64,000 nt of DNA from Spongiibacter nanhainus. GTDB lineage: Bacteria; Pseudomonadota; Gammaproteobacteria; Pseudomonadales; Spongiibacteraceae. The notes beneath the pieces were generated by a model. It ran no database searches. It was not told the DNA's origin and worked only from the letters and a program-made list of their open reading frames with translations. Location: contig NZ_CP066167.1 of assembly GCF_016132545.1 (NCBI RefSeq), forward strand, positions 2,569,001 through 2,633,000. Reading direction: 5' to 3'. This document shows, one piece after another, positions 34,778 to 41,811 of the stretch. The stretch's first letter is position 1. Each line of letters opens with the position of its first letter. The translations under genes and the position numbers were made by a program.

Positions 34778-36636
34778 TATAACCCCGGCCGATAACGCAT
34801 ACGCGCCGAGGTTTGCGCGTCATTCACTACCGCAAAGGCATCTTTGAGATAGCCCCGCTGCAATTTGCCCAAGGATTTGGGGTCGAGGTAGTTGGAGGGT
34901 GCGTCTCCAGCTAGCAATTGCTCAACCTGGGCTTCCAGGCGAATTTGGGTAATCAACGTCAGGGCGTCCTCAAGGTTGCGACTGTCTGCCAGTGCCATAA
35001 CCCCGGCCTTGGTCAGCGCCTGTAAGCGTTGATGGGTATTGACCGCGTCGATGCCGTGGGCCAGCGCGTGAAGCCGCGCCAATTCGACAATTGGCAGCAC
35101 GCCGCGTTTTTTCAGGTTGAGGGTATCGTGGTGATCGCCGCTGCGCTCGAGAATAAAGCGCCGCAGTACACCCAGCGGTGGCCGGCTGGCCAGGGCATTT
35201 TCAGCCAACGCCGCCAGAAAAATACTGTTGTTCTGGGTCGAGGCCAGCATGTGGGCCTGGAGCTTTTGACATAGCGATGCACTGCCGTGAATTGCCCGCA
35301 GGTCAAAAAAGATACTGACCCGCATAACGGCGTCTGGCGTCGGCGCCTTCAGCCAGGCATCCACGGTCTGACACCAGCTTGACAGGCGCTGACACCACTC
35401 CGGCGATGTGGCCATCACGCCGCCGGGGCAATATATATAGCCGCAGGCATCGAGGCCATCGGAAACATATTTCGCCAGTTTGGCAAACCACGGCAGTGCC
35501 TCGTCTACCACACTGTCCGCGATCAGCAAGCCATTATCCTGATCGCCACCGAGCAGCTGTTCGCCCCGGGCCTGGGAACCAAATCCCAGCCAACAGTACT
35601 CCCCGGGAGCCGGTCCCAATTCCGCCTCGGCCAACGCGATCAAACGCCGCGCTACCGCGTCGCTCACTGCGGTGGTCAGTTGTGTCACCTGAGTGGCGGG
35701 CATTTCGGCACCGACCCAGGCGGCGACCAGTGCCGGTAATTTTTTGAGGTGGGCCTGCATGGCGGCAACATCGGGCATGCGCATCAGTCGCTGCACAAAG
35801 TAGACCGGGTCGTTCTCCCGGGCGACATTAATGTCGGAGGTGGTCAACATCCCCACCGCCTGTCCCGTCTCGTCAGTCACCGGTAGGTGATGGATGCCGG
35901 ACTGCGTCATGGTGAGCACCGCATCAAACAGGGAGTCGTCCGGCGACAAACTGACGATACTGGATGACATACAGGACCATATCGTCGCACGACCATCCAG
36001 TTCCGCCGCGAGAATGCGGCTGCGAAAGTCCCGATCGGTGACGATGCCTATCAGTGTATTGCCTTGGGCAACCAGGGCCGAGGATACCCGTCTTTCTGTC
36101 ATCGCCTGGGCGACCCGGCACACGCTGTCTTCCGGCAGTACCACAAGCGGGTCTCTGGACATCGCCGACGATACCGGCCCCAGCAGATAACTGGGCTGCT
36201 CGCTGTGCCTTGCCGCCTGTCGCAAACGCCGACGGCTTTGCGCACGGAAGAAACGATCGATATGCCGGTGGCTGCCACACAGCGCCTGATAGGCCGGATA
36301 GTCCAGCCGATAGACCAGCACGTCTTCGGCACTGCGGTAACGAGAATCCTTGGGTCGCTCGGCCTGAGGCCGCAATAAAAAACTGTCGCCCTCTTCCAAA
36401 TGCTCGAGCCGGTTCCCTTCCAGGTCCACCCGATCTACCGCGCCAGAGCGCAGCACATACAAGCCGTCGGGGGCATCGTCGCCCTCAAAAACGCGATTGG
36501 CGGGGTAGTAACGCACACCCATCTCGCCGGCGCACTGGCGGCGTTGCTCGTCGGATAAGCTGTCGAAGGGAAGGCAATCGGCCAGGAATGCCTCGATCAA
36601 ATCCAGCTCCGGATTGACTTCAGTCGTCTGCGCCAT
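34777..36636 (-). CDS. CBS-domain/DUF294 nucleotidyltransferase-like protein
   Basis: A 619-residue cytoplasmic protein with three parts: an N-terminal cyclic-nucleotide-binding-like domain (about 15-130), two CBS domains (about 155-285, LVAQGNTLIGIVTDRDF and GIHHLPVTDETGQAVGMLT), and a DUF294 nucleotidyltransferase domain with GSQARGEQLLGGDQDNGLL plus the C-terminal DUF294 helical region. It resembles GlnD-type transferases fused to energy-sensing CBS domains and probably modifies a partner in response to adenine nucleotides; that is inference. The ATG at 36636 is preferred to a TTG at 36657. It overlaps the upstream gene by 17 bases. Confidence 0.9.
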   Translation of the reverse strand: MAQTTEVNPELDLIEAFLADCLPFDSLSDEQRRQCAGEMGVRYYPANRVFEGDDAPDGLYVLRSGAVDRVDLEGNRLEHLEEGDSFLLRPQAERPKDSRYRSAEDVLVYRLDYPAYQALCGSHRHIDRFFRAQSRRRLRQAARHSEQPSYLLGPVSSAMSRDPLVVLPEDSVCRVAQAMTERRVSSALVAQGNTLIGIVTDRDFRSRILAAELDGRATIWSCMSSSIVSLSPDDSLFDAVLTMTQSGIHHLPVTDETGQAVGMLTTSDINVARENDPVYFVQRLMRMPDVAAMQAHLKKLPALVAAWVGAEMPATQVTQLTTAVSDAVARRLIALAEAELGPAPGEYCWLGFGSQARGEQLLGGDQDNGLLIADSVVDEALPWFAKLAKYVSDGLDACGYIYCPGGVMATSPEWCQRLSSWCQTVDAWLKAPTPDAVMRVSIFFDLRAIHGSASLCQKLQAHMLASTQNNSIFLAALAENALASRPPLGVLRRFILERSGDHHDTLNLKKRGVLPIVELARLHALAHGIDAVNTHQRLQALTKAGVMALADSRNLEDALTLITQIRLEAQVEQLLAGDAPSNYLDPKSLGKLQRGYLKDAFAVVNDAQTSARMRYRPGL

Positions 36637-37141
36637 TTTCACGGAAATCCTTACCAAAACTGGTTTGGTACTCGGTAAAGGTCAACCCTGTATCACCGTA
36701 GTAAATGCTGCCTTCGGCCACCACCACCAAACGCAACTCCGGCGCCTCACCCTGGGGCAACGATGTTTGCAAAGTCCAGCTGCGTTGATCGCTGCTGTCG
36801 GCATCCATATCCACCGGCGGGTAGGACGCGCTGGCATTGGGGGCAATGGCCACCTTGGCGCCTTCCAAAGGAAATTCGGACTGCAGTTGAAGTTTCAATA
36901 CTCGCTCTGAGCGAAATGCTGGCACTAACTCAACTTTAAAGTTGCCATTTTTCAGGGTGCAACGGCCACTTTTGTAACGGCAATTGGAGGCTGCCACCAA
37001 CTCGTAGCTCTGCCCTTCTACCGCTTTGACCGGTGGTTCTGATACCGCGCTATCAACCGCAAAATACGCCAGGATGGCCAGTATCGGAGCGATAATCATC
37101 GCCACGACAACGTGCTTGTTAGTCAGAAACGATCCCGCCAT
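36620..37141 (-). CDS. Membrane-anchored hypothetical protein in the symporter cluster
   Basis: A 173-residue protein with one N-terminal transmembrane helix (VVVAMIIAPILAILAYFAVD, about 11-30). A periplasmic domain of about 140 residues follows, containing a Cys pair (NCRYKSGRC) that could form a disulphide. The domain looks beta-rich (KNGNFKVELVPAF, RVLKLQLQSEF). No family was recognised. It overlaps the CBS/DUF294 gene and follows the symporter gene after a terminator-like palindrome, so it may be a periplasmic partner of this module. Confidence 0.8.
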   Translation of the reverse strand: MAGSFLTNKHVVVAMIIAPILAILAYFAVDSAVSEPPVKAVEGQSYELVAASNCRYKSGRCTLKNGNFKVELVPAFRSERVLKLQLQSEFPLEGAKVAIAPNASASYPPVDMDADSSDQRSWTLQTSLPQGEAPELRLVVVAEGSIYYGDTGLTFTEYQTSFGKDFRENGADD

Positions 37142-37167
37142 TATCGATTTATCTCTATTTTAGAATG

Positions 37168-37193
37168 AAAAAAGGCAGGGAATTCCCTGCCTT
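37168..37193 (-). terminator. Terminator after the SSS symporter gene
   Basis: A perfect 22-bp palindrome (37172-37193) is centred on GGGAATTCCC, with six Ts following on the minus strand (37173-37168). It lies 38 bases after the symporter stop codon and 27 bases before the next minus-strand gene. Confidence 0.88.
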
Positions 37194-37230
37194 ATTGGTT
37201 GTATCACAGATCATCGGTCGATGCCGTCAA

Positions 37231-38964
37231 TCAGTGGTCGCTGGCCGCATTTACGCCAGTGGGCACACGGATGTCTTCCACCAGCTCCTGGATGTGCTCC
37301 GGCGGCGCCTTGGTCATACCGGAGACCACATAGGCCACAGCAAAGTTGACCACCGCGCCCACTGCACCGAAGGCGTTGGGCTCAATGCCCAGGAACCAGT
37401 TTTCTGGCATATCACCCAGGAAGGAGGTGCTGGCCACAAACATAATGCCTTTGTGCTGGAACACGTACAGCAGGGTTACGGTGATACCGCCCACCATGCC
37501 GGCGATGGCGCCTTCTTTATTAATGCGGGGGCTGAAGATACCCATCATCAGTGCCGGGAAGATCGACGAGGCTGCCAGACCAAATGCCAGGGCCACCGTC
37601 CCTGCGGCAAAATCCGGCGGATTGAAGCCCAGATAGCCAGCCAGCGCAATGGCACCGGCCATAGCGACCCGCCCCGCTCTCAGCTCGGCCTTCTCCGATA
37701 TCTCCGGCATAAATACCCCTTTAAGCAAGTCGTGGGATATCGATGAGGAGATCGCCAACAGCAGACCCGCCGCAGTCGACAGTGCCGCCGCCAAACCACC
37801 GGCAGCCACCAGGGCGATAACCCAGTTGGGCAGCTTGGCGATTTCGGGGTTGGCCAAGACCATAATGTCGCGGTCTACTTTCACCATTTCATTGGTCGTT
37901 GCATCGGCGGTGTACTGGATACGGCCGTCGCCATTTTTATCTTCAAACTCCAGCAGGCCGGTTTGCTCCCAGTTTTTAAACCACTGAGGACGCTCCTCGT
38001 AAGCGAGGTTCTGCTCAGCGTTGGGCGGCGTGATGGTGTTGTGGATATTGAGGCGAGCCATAGCGGCAACAGCCGGTGCAGTGGTGTAAAGAATAGCGAT
38101 AAACACCAGCGCCCAACCGGCAGAGGTCCGCGCATCTTTTACCTTAGGTACAGTGAAGAAGCGGATGATAACGTGAGGCAGGCCCGCCGTACCGATCATC
38201 AGCGACAGGGTGTACACAAACATGTTGAGCGTACTGCCCCGCACATTGTTGGTGTAATCGGCAAAGCCCAGCTCCGTTATTACCTGGTCTAGCCGATCCA
38301 GCAGATACACATCCGTGCCCGTCAGGGTACTGCCCAACCCCAGCTGAGGCAGAGGGTTACCGGTCAGGTGCAGAGAAATGAAAATAGCGGGAATGGTATA
38401 GGCCAGAATCAGTACACAGTACTGGGCAATCTGGGTGTAGGTAATCCCCTTCATGCCGCCGACAACCGCGTAGACGAAAACGATGGCCATACCCACCAGC
38501 AAGCCCACCTCGTAGCTTACCTGCAGGAAGCGGGAGAACGCCACGCCGACACCTTTCATCTGCCCGATAACATAAGTTGTCGAGATAATGATCAGGCACA
38601 CCACTGCCACTATACGGGCAGTGCGGCTATAGAAGCGGTCACCGATAAATTCCGGCACGGTAAACTTGCCGTATTTGCGCAAGTAAGGCGCCAGGAACAT
38701 CGCCAATAGCACGAAGCCACCGGTCCAGCCCATCAGAAAGACCGAGCCACCGTAGCCCATGTAGGCGATCAGGCCGGCCATGGAGATAAATGACGCCGCA
38801 CTCATCCAGTCCGCAGCGGTCGCCATACCGTTGGCAACAGGGTGTACCCCACCGCCTGCGACATAAAAGTCTTTGGTCGAACCGGCGCGGCTCCAGATCG
38901 CGATGCCAATGTAAATCGCGAAAGTAAAGCCGACGACGATATAAGTCAGTGTTTGCAGTTCCAT
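37231..38964 (-). CDS. Sodium:solute symporter, acetate-type (VC_2705 subfamily)
   Basis: A 577-residue inner-membrane transporter with about 13 helices. It shows SSS signatures such as YVAGGGVHPVANGMATAADWMSAASF, GGMKGITYTQIAQY and GGLAAALSTAAGLLLAISSSI. Pairing with a DUF4212 subunit marks the VC_2705-like group, related to the acetate permease ActP. An unusual hydrophilic loop (about residues 318-365) contains DKNGDGRIQY, an EF-hand-like calcium loop. The neighbouring porin and response regulator suggest uptake of acetate or another short-chain carboxylate; the substrate is inferred. Confidence 0.9.
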   Translation of the reverse strand: MELQTLTYIVVGFTFAIYIGIAIWSRAGSTKDFYVAGGGVHPVANGMATAADWMSAASFISMAGLIAYMGYGGSVFLMGWTGGFVLLAMFLAPYLRKYGKFTVPEFIGDRFYSRTARIVAVVCLIIISTTYVIGQMKGVGVAFSRFLQVSYEVGLLVGMAIVFVYAVVGGMKGITYTQIAQYCVLILAYTIPAIFISLHLTGNPLPQLGLGSTLTGTDVYLLDRLDQVITELGFADYTNNVRGSTLNMFVYTLSLMIGTAGLPHVIIRFFTVPKVKDARTSAGWALVFIAILYTTAPAVAAMARLNIHNTITPPNAEQNLAYEERPQWFKNWEQTGLLEFEDKNGDGRIQYTADATTNEMVKVDRDIMVLANPEIAKLPNWVIALVAAGGLAAALSTAAGLLLAISSSISHDLLKGVFMPEISEKAELRAGRVAMAGAIALAGYLGFNPPDFAAGTVALAFGLAASSIFPALMMGIFSPRINKEGAIAGMVGGITVTLLYVFQHKGIMFVASTSFLGDMPENWFLGIEPNAFGAVGAVVNFAVAYVVSGMTKAPPEHIQELVEDIRVPTGVNAASDH

Positions 38965-38974
38965 GGTAAAGCCC

Positions 38975-39241
38975 TCAAACGTCGTCTACGCCGTATTTAC
39001 GGTCGAGTTGCCCCATCTTGCGGGAGTAAACAAAGATCAACACCACGAAGGTGTAAATCGACCCCTGCTGGGCAAACCAGAAGCCCAACCTGTAACCGCC
39101 AATCTGGATATTGTTGAGCAGGTCGAACAGCAAAATACCGCAGCCGTAGGACACCACAAACCAGATGATCGACAGGATTAACATGAGCCGGAGGTTTTCT
39201 CTCCAATAGGCCTGGGCCTGCTCTTTGCTTTTAAACGCCAT
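38975..39241 (-). CDS. DUF4212 small subunit of the SSS symporter
   Basis: An 88-residue protein with two membrane helices (about 20-42 and 52-72), matching DUF4212/YjcH-like partners encoded directly before SSS transporters. It starts MAFKSKEQAQAYWRENLRLM. AAGGAG lies 7 bases upstream of the ATG at 39241 and 4 bases upstream of an adjacent ATG at 39244. The frame opening at 39322 runs through an intergenic hairpin and is not credible. It ends 10 bases before the symporter start. Confidence 0.9.
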   Translation of the reverse strand: MAFKSKEQAQAYWRENLRLMLILSIIWFVVSYGCGILLFDLLNNIQIGGYRLGFWFAQQGSIYTFVVLIFVYSRKMGQLDRKYGVDDV

Positions 39242-39272
39242 CATTATTCTCCTTACTGGTACAGTTTTATTC

Positions 39273-39333
39273 GCGCGTTTCGCGCAAAGCGGCGAGTGAA
39301 GCTTGATAATGAACCAGGTCAACCTTCACTCGC
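39273..39333 (-). promoter_or_regulatory. Intercistronic hairpins between porin and DUF4212 genes
   Basis: GCGAGTGAAG (39292-39301) and CTTCACTCGC (39324-39333) form a perfect 10-bp stem. A second stem, GCGCG/CGCGC with a 3-base loop, lies at 39273-39285. Neither is followed by a T-run on the minus strand. They probably protect the 3' end of the porin message or slow read-through into the transporter genes. Confidence 0.6.
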
Positions 39334-39354
39334 TATTGGACTTTAGTCAGGGGG

Positions 39355-40668
39355 CTAGAAAACGTATTTGACGCTGAACTGCAGACGATCCAGCTCACCG
39401 CTGTCGTCGCCGTTGACGTCACCTTCAATCGTTTTTTCGCCGTGAATCAGCTCGGCACCCAAGGTCAAAGCCGCCACCGGCGAGTACAGCAAGTTGGCGT
39501 GCACGCTCTGATAGCTCTTGGGTGTGGTCGCAGCCACAGTATCGGGGTTGTCGGCTGAACTGGCTGACAGCACCAAGCTGCTGCGCCACTTCGGCGACCA
39601 GGGGTGGCGATAGGCGATATAGCCACCCATCTGGTCGATCAACTCAATATCGCCGTTATCCTCGATCACGCCATCCCGGAAGCTTTGCAGCCCCATGTAA
39701 CGGCCCAGGGCGTTACCGGCGTTGAGTTGGAATCGGATATCGTCCTGGCCCAGCTTCCAGGTACCAGCCAGAGCAAGTCCGTAGCCGATGGTGCTTTCGT
39801 CGCCTTCAACTGTCGCGCTGTTGCTGTCGGTGAAGGTTTGCTTGTAAGCAATTTCACGGGCCACCACCGACGCACTGTAAGACAAGTCGCCAGCGCTGCC
39901 GTTGTAGCGCAAGACCACGTCGGGCATGGCATTGTTGTCAAAGTTGCTGCCGCCGGCAGAGCTCCCCGCCTGACCATATAAACCGGTCGAGGGGTTCTCC
40001 AATGCCAACATGAAGGAATTACCGCCAGCCAAGCCATGGGTCCAACGCAATTGCGGCTGGCGCTCAAAGATAGTGCCCACCGGGCCCACGAAGTCGATGA
40101 TATCTGGCAGCGTGCCGACGTTAAAAAATGTGCTCCAGCTCTGCCCCGCCAGCAGCGAGCTATTTTCATCGTACTGCCATTTGATGAAGGCATGGCGAAG
40201 CCGGTTGGCGGCTGAGTTGGAAATGCGTTCGTCGCCAGCCTGGTTTACACCAAAGTCCATCTCCAGGTGGGTAGAGATGGTGCCGGCATCAGTTTGAGTG
40301 CTGGTTTTAAACCAGATACGGGAGTGTTTGGCATGAACGTCGGTGTAAACGTCGCCGGAGTCACCGCCGATGGGGATTGTCGAGGGTACAAAGAAGTCAT
40401 CCCCCACTCCGGCAGTGGCGCGGTCGCCGCCGCTGTAGTCGCTGGCGATGACGTCCAGCTTAATGTAGCCACCAAAACTGTAGTCCGTAGCACTTTGTTT
40501 AGCTTCTTTCTCTTCAGCCAGCGCCGCTTCCAGCCGGGCCACCCGCTCTTCAAGGGTTTCCGCCGCTGCCTGCAGGGGCGACATTGAAGCCAGCGCCACA
40601 GCGGCAGCCATAGGCAGGAGTGCCGCCAAGCGAGACTGATGAGTTTGTTTAGAATTATTGTCTTGCAT
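39355..40668 (-). CDS. DcaP-like outer membrane porin
   Basis: A 437-residue precursor with an N-terminal signal region (LAALLPMAAAVALASMSPLQAAA). A short coiled-coil stretch follows (LEERVARLEAALAEEKEAK), then a beta-barrel ending in VKYVF with a terminal Phe. The coiled-coil plus barrel order and GYIKLDVIASDYSGGD match DcaP-type trimeric porins, which admit carboxylates. It is the first gene of the porin-DUF4212-symporter set and is divergent from the response regulator. It probably supplies outer-membrane passage for the symporter's substrate. Confidence 0.87.
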   Translation of the reverse strand: MQDNNSKQTHQSRLAALLPMAAAVALASMSPLQAAAETLEERVARLEAALAEEKEAKQSATDYSFGGYIKLDVIASDYSGGDRATAGVGDDFFVPSTIPIGGDSGDVYTDVHAKHSRIWFKTSTQTDAGTISTHLEMDFGVNQAGDERISNSAANRLRHAFIKWQYDENSSLLAGQSWSTFFNVGTLPDIIDFVGPVGTIFERQPQLRWTHGLAGGNSFMLALENPSTGLYGQAGSSAGGSNFDNNAMPDVVLRYNGSAGDLSYSASVVAREIAYKQTFTDSNSATVEGDESTIGYGLALAGTWKLGQDDIRFQLNAGNALGRYMGLQSFRDGVIEDNGDIELIDQMGGYIAYRHPWSPKWRSSLVLSASSADNPDTVAATTPKSYQSVHANLLYSPVAALTLGAELIHGEKTIEGDVNGDDSGELDRLQFSVKYVF

Positions 40669-40750
40669 CGTTATTATCTCCGGGTTGATGGGGATTCCCG
40701 GACTTTATAGTGCGATCTGGCGACGAGGCGTATTAGCCTTTAGTCAAAAC

Positions 40751-40804
40751 TCGACCAAAGTCGACACCATTTTGTTCCCGGCGGGCCGTCTAGACCATGG
40801 TCTA
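40751..40804. promoter_or_regulatory. Twin 14-bp operators TnGACCAnnGTCnA
   Basis: TCGACCAAAGTCGA (40751-40764) and TAGACCATGGTCTA (40791-40804) share the pattern TnGACCAnnGTCnA. Their centres are 40 bases apart, roughly four helical turns. They lie in the 324-base divergent region between the porin operon (starts 40668) and the response regulator (starts 40993). They are the likely binding sites of that regulator. Confidence 0.6.
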
Positions 40805-40844
40805 ATGGTCGCCGATCTTCAGCGCTGGCAAGATTTCTCCATCG

Positions 40845-40859
40845 TCAGTCAGTGACTGA
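40845..40859. promoter_or_regulatory. 15-bp palindrome in the porin/regulator intergenic region
   Basis: TCAGTCAGTGACTGA is a perfect palindrome about one centre base. It differs from the two TnGACCAnnGTCnA sites and may bind another regulator. Confidence 0.35.
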
Positions 40860-40898
40860 TGACAGCACCCCCCTATATCGACCATTCCTATGGGTCTG

Positions 40899-40928
40899 TT
40901 GCCTCGCGCTGCGGGGCTTTTTTATACT
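40899..40928 (+). promoter_or_regulatory. Probable promoter of the LuxR-type response regulator
   Basis: TTGCCT (40899-40904) and TATACT (40923-40928) are 18 bases apart, which would give a leader of about 58 bases before the ATG at 40993. The -10 element is good and the -35 weak. It overlaps a terminator-like hairpin. Confidence 0.45.
40901..40923 (+). terminator. Terminator-like hairpin upstream of the response regulator
   Basis: GCCTCGC and GCGGGGC (40901-40917) form a 7-bp stem including one G-T pair, with a 3-base loop, followed by six Ts. No plus-strand gene lies upstream, so it would end only an unannotated short transcript, or it is incidental. Confidence 0.5.
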
Positions 40929-40992
40929 TATGGAGTGTGGCAAGCTCCCTAGTGCCCTAGACAACACTACAATAACCTTACGGCCATCAACT

Positions 40993-41646
40993 ATGTCGTA
41001 CCCCTGCTTCGTCATAGCCGACGATCACCCGCTGTTTCGTGCCGCATTGCGCCAGGCCCTCACTCACCAGTGGCCCGATGCCGATATCGCGGAAGTAGGT
41101 AACATTGATACCCTGCTGAGCCAAATCACCAGCCAACCCGATATCGATTTGCTATTGCTTGACCTGCAAATGCCAGGCGCACAGGGGTTTAGCGCGCTGA
41201 TTCACCTGCAAAGTCAGCACCCCGAGATTCCTGTATTAATCGTATCGGCTTCAGAAACACCGGAAATCATGTGCCGGGCCATCGATCACGGCGCCAGTGG
41301 TTTTCTCCCCAAAAGCAGTTCCAGCGAGCAAATCAGCAACGCGGTCCAACAGGTCCTGTACGGCAAACGCTGGCTACCGGAAAATGTCCGCTACCAGGCG
41401 CAGCCCAAAGGCGAGGAACATAATGTCGCTAACGTCATCGCCAGCCTGACACCGCAACAATTCCGGGTGGCCAGTTACCTGGTACAGGGACTGCTCAACA
41501 AACAAATCGCCTGGGAGCTTCAGGTGACGGAAGCCACTATTAAGGCCCACATCACCGAAATTTTCCGCAAGTTAGGGGTCCATTCCCGTACCCAAGCCGT
41601 GCTGATGCTGAGCCAGTTGGACGTGCAAACCAGCCAGGCCTCCTAG
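40993..41646 (+). CDS. LuxR/NarL-type response regulator (CrbR/ErdR-like)
   Basis: A 217-residue regulator: receiver domain with ADDHPLFR and phospho-acceptor Asp57 (LLLLDLQMPG), switch Lys in FLPKSSSS, and a C-terminal LuxR helix-turn-helix (LTPQQFRVASYLVQGLLNKQIAWEL). The overall pattern resembles CrbR/ErdR, which activates acetate uptake and acetyl-CoA synthetase genes with an SSS-domain kinase. The position beside an SSS transporter supports this. No kinase is encoded nearby. The ATG at 40993 gives the standard length; the frame opening at 40852 would add a hydrophobic stretch foreign to the family. Confidence 0.85.
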   Translation: MSYPCFVIADDHPLFRAALRQALTHQWPDADIAEVGNIDTLLSQITSQPDIDLLLLDLQMPGAQGFSALIHLQSQHPEIPVLIVSASETPEIMCRAIDHGASGFLPKSSSSEQISNAVQQVLYGKRWLPENVRYQAQPKGEEHNVANVIASLTPQQFRVASYLVQGLLNKQIAWELQVTEATIKAHITEIFRKLGVHSRTQAVLMLSQLDVQTSQAS

Positions 41647-41811
41647 TGCCCCACCGTGGCGGCTGCAATCCGCCACCAAATTTCCTATTCCCGCCCCCCG
41701 CACCTCGCAGCCATCGCCAACATTTGCTAAATTCGACTCTCTCACCATGGAAGTCGGCCTCGCTACCGACTTGCCGTAGCCAAATTGCCGTATTTACAGG
41801 GAGTTGCATGC

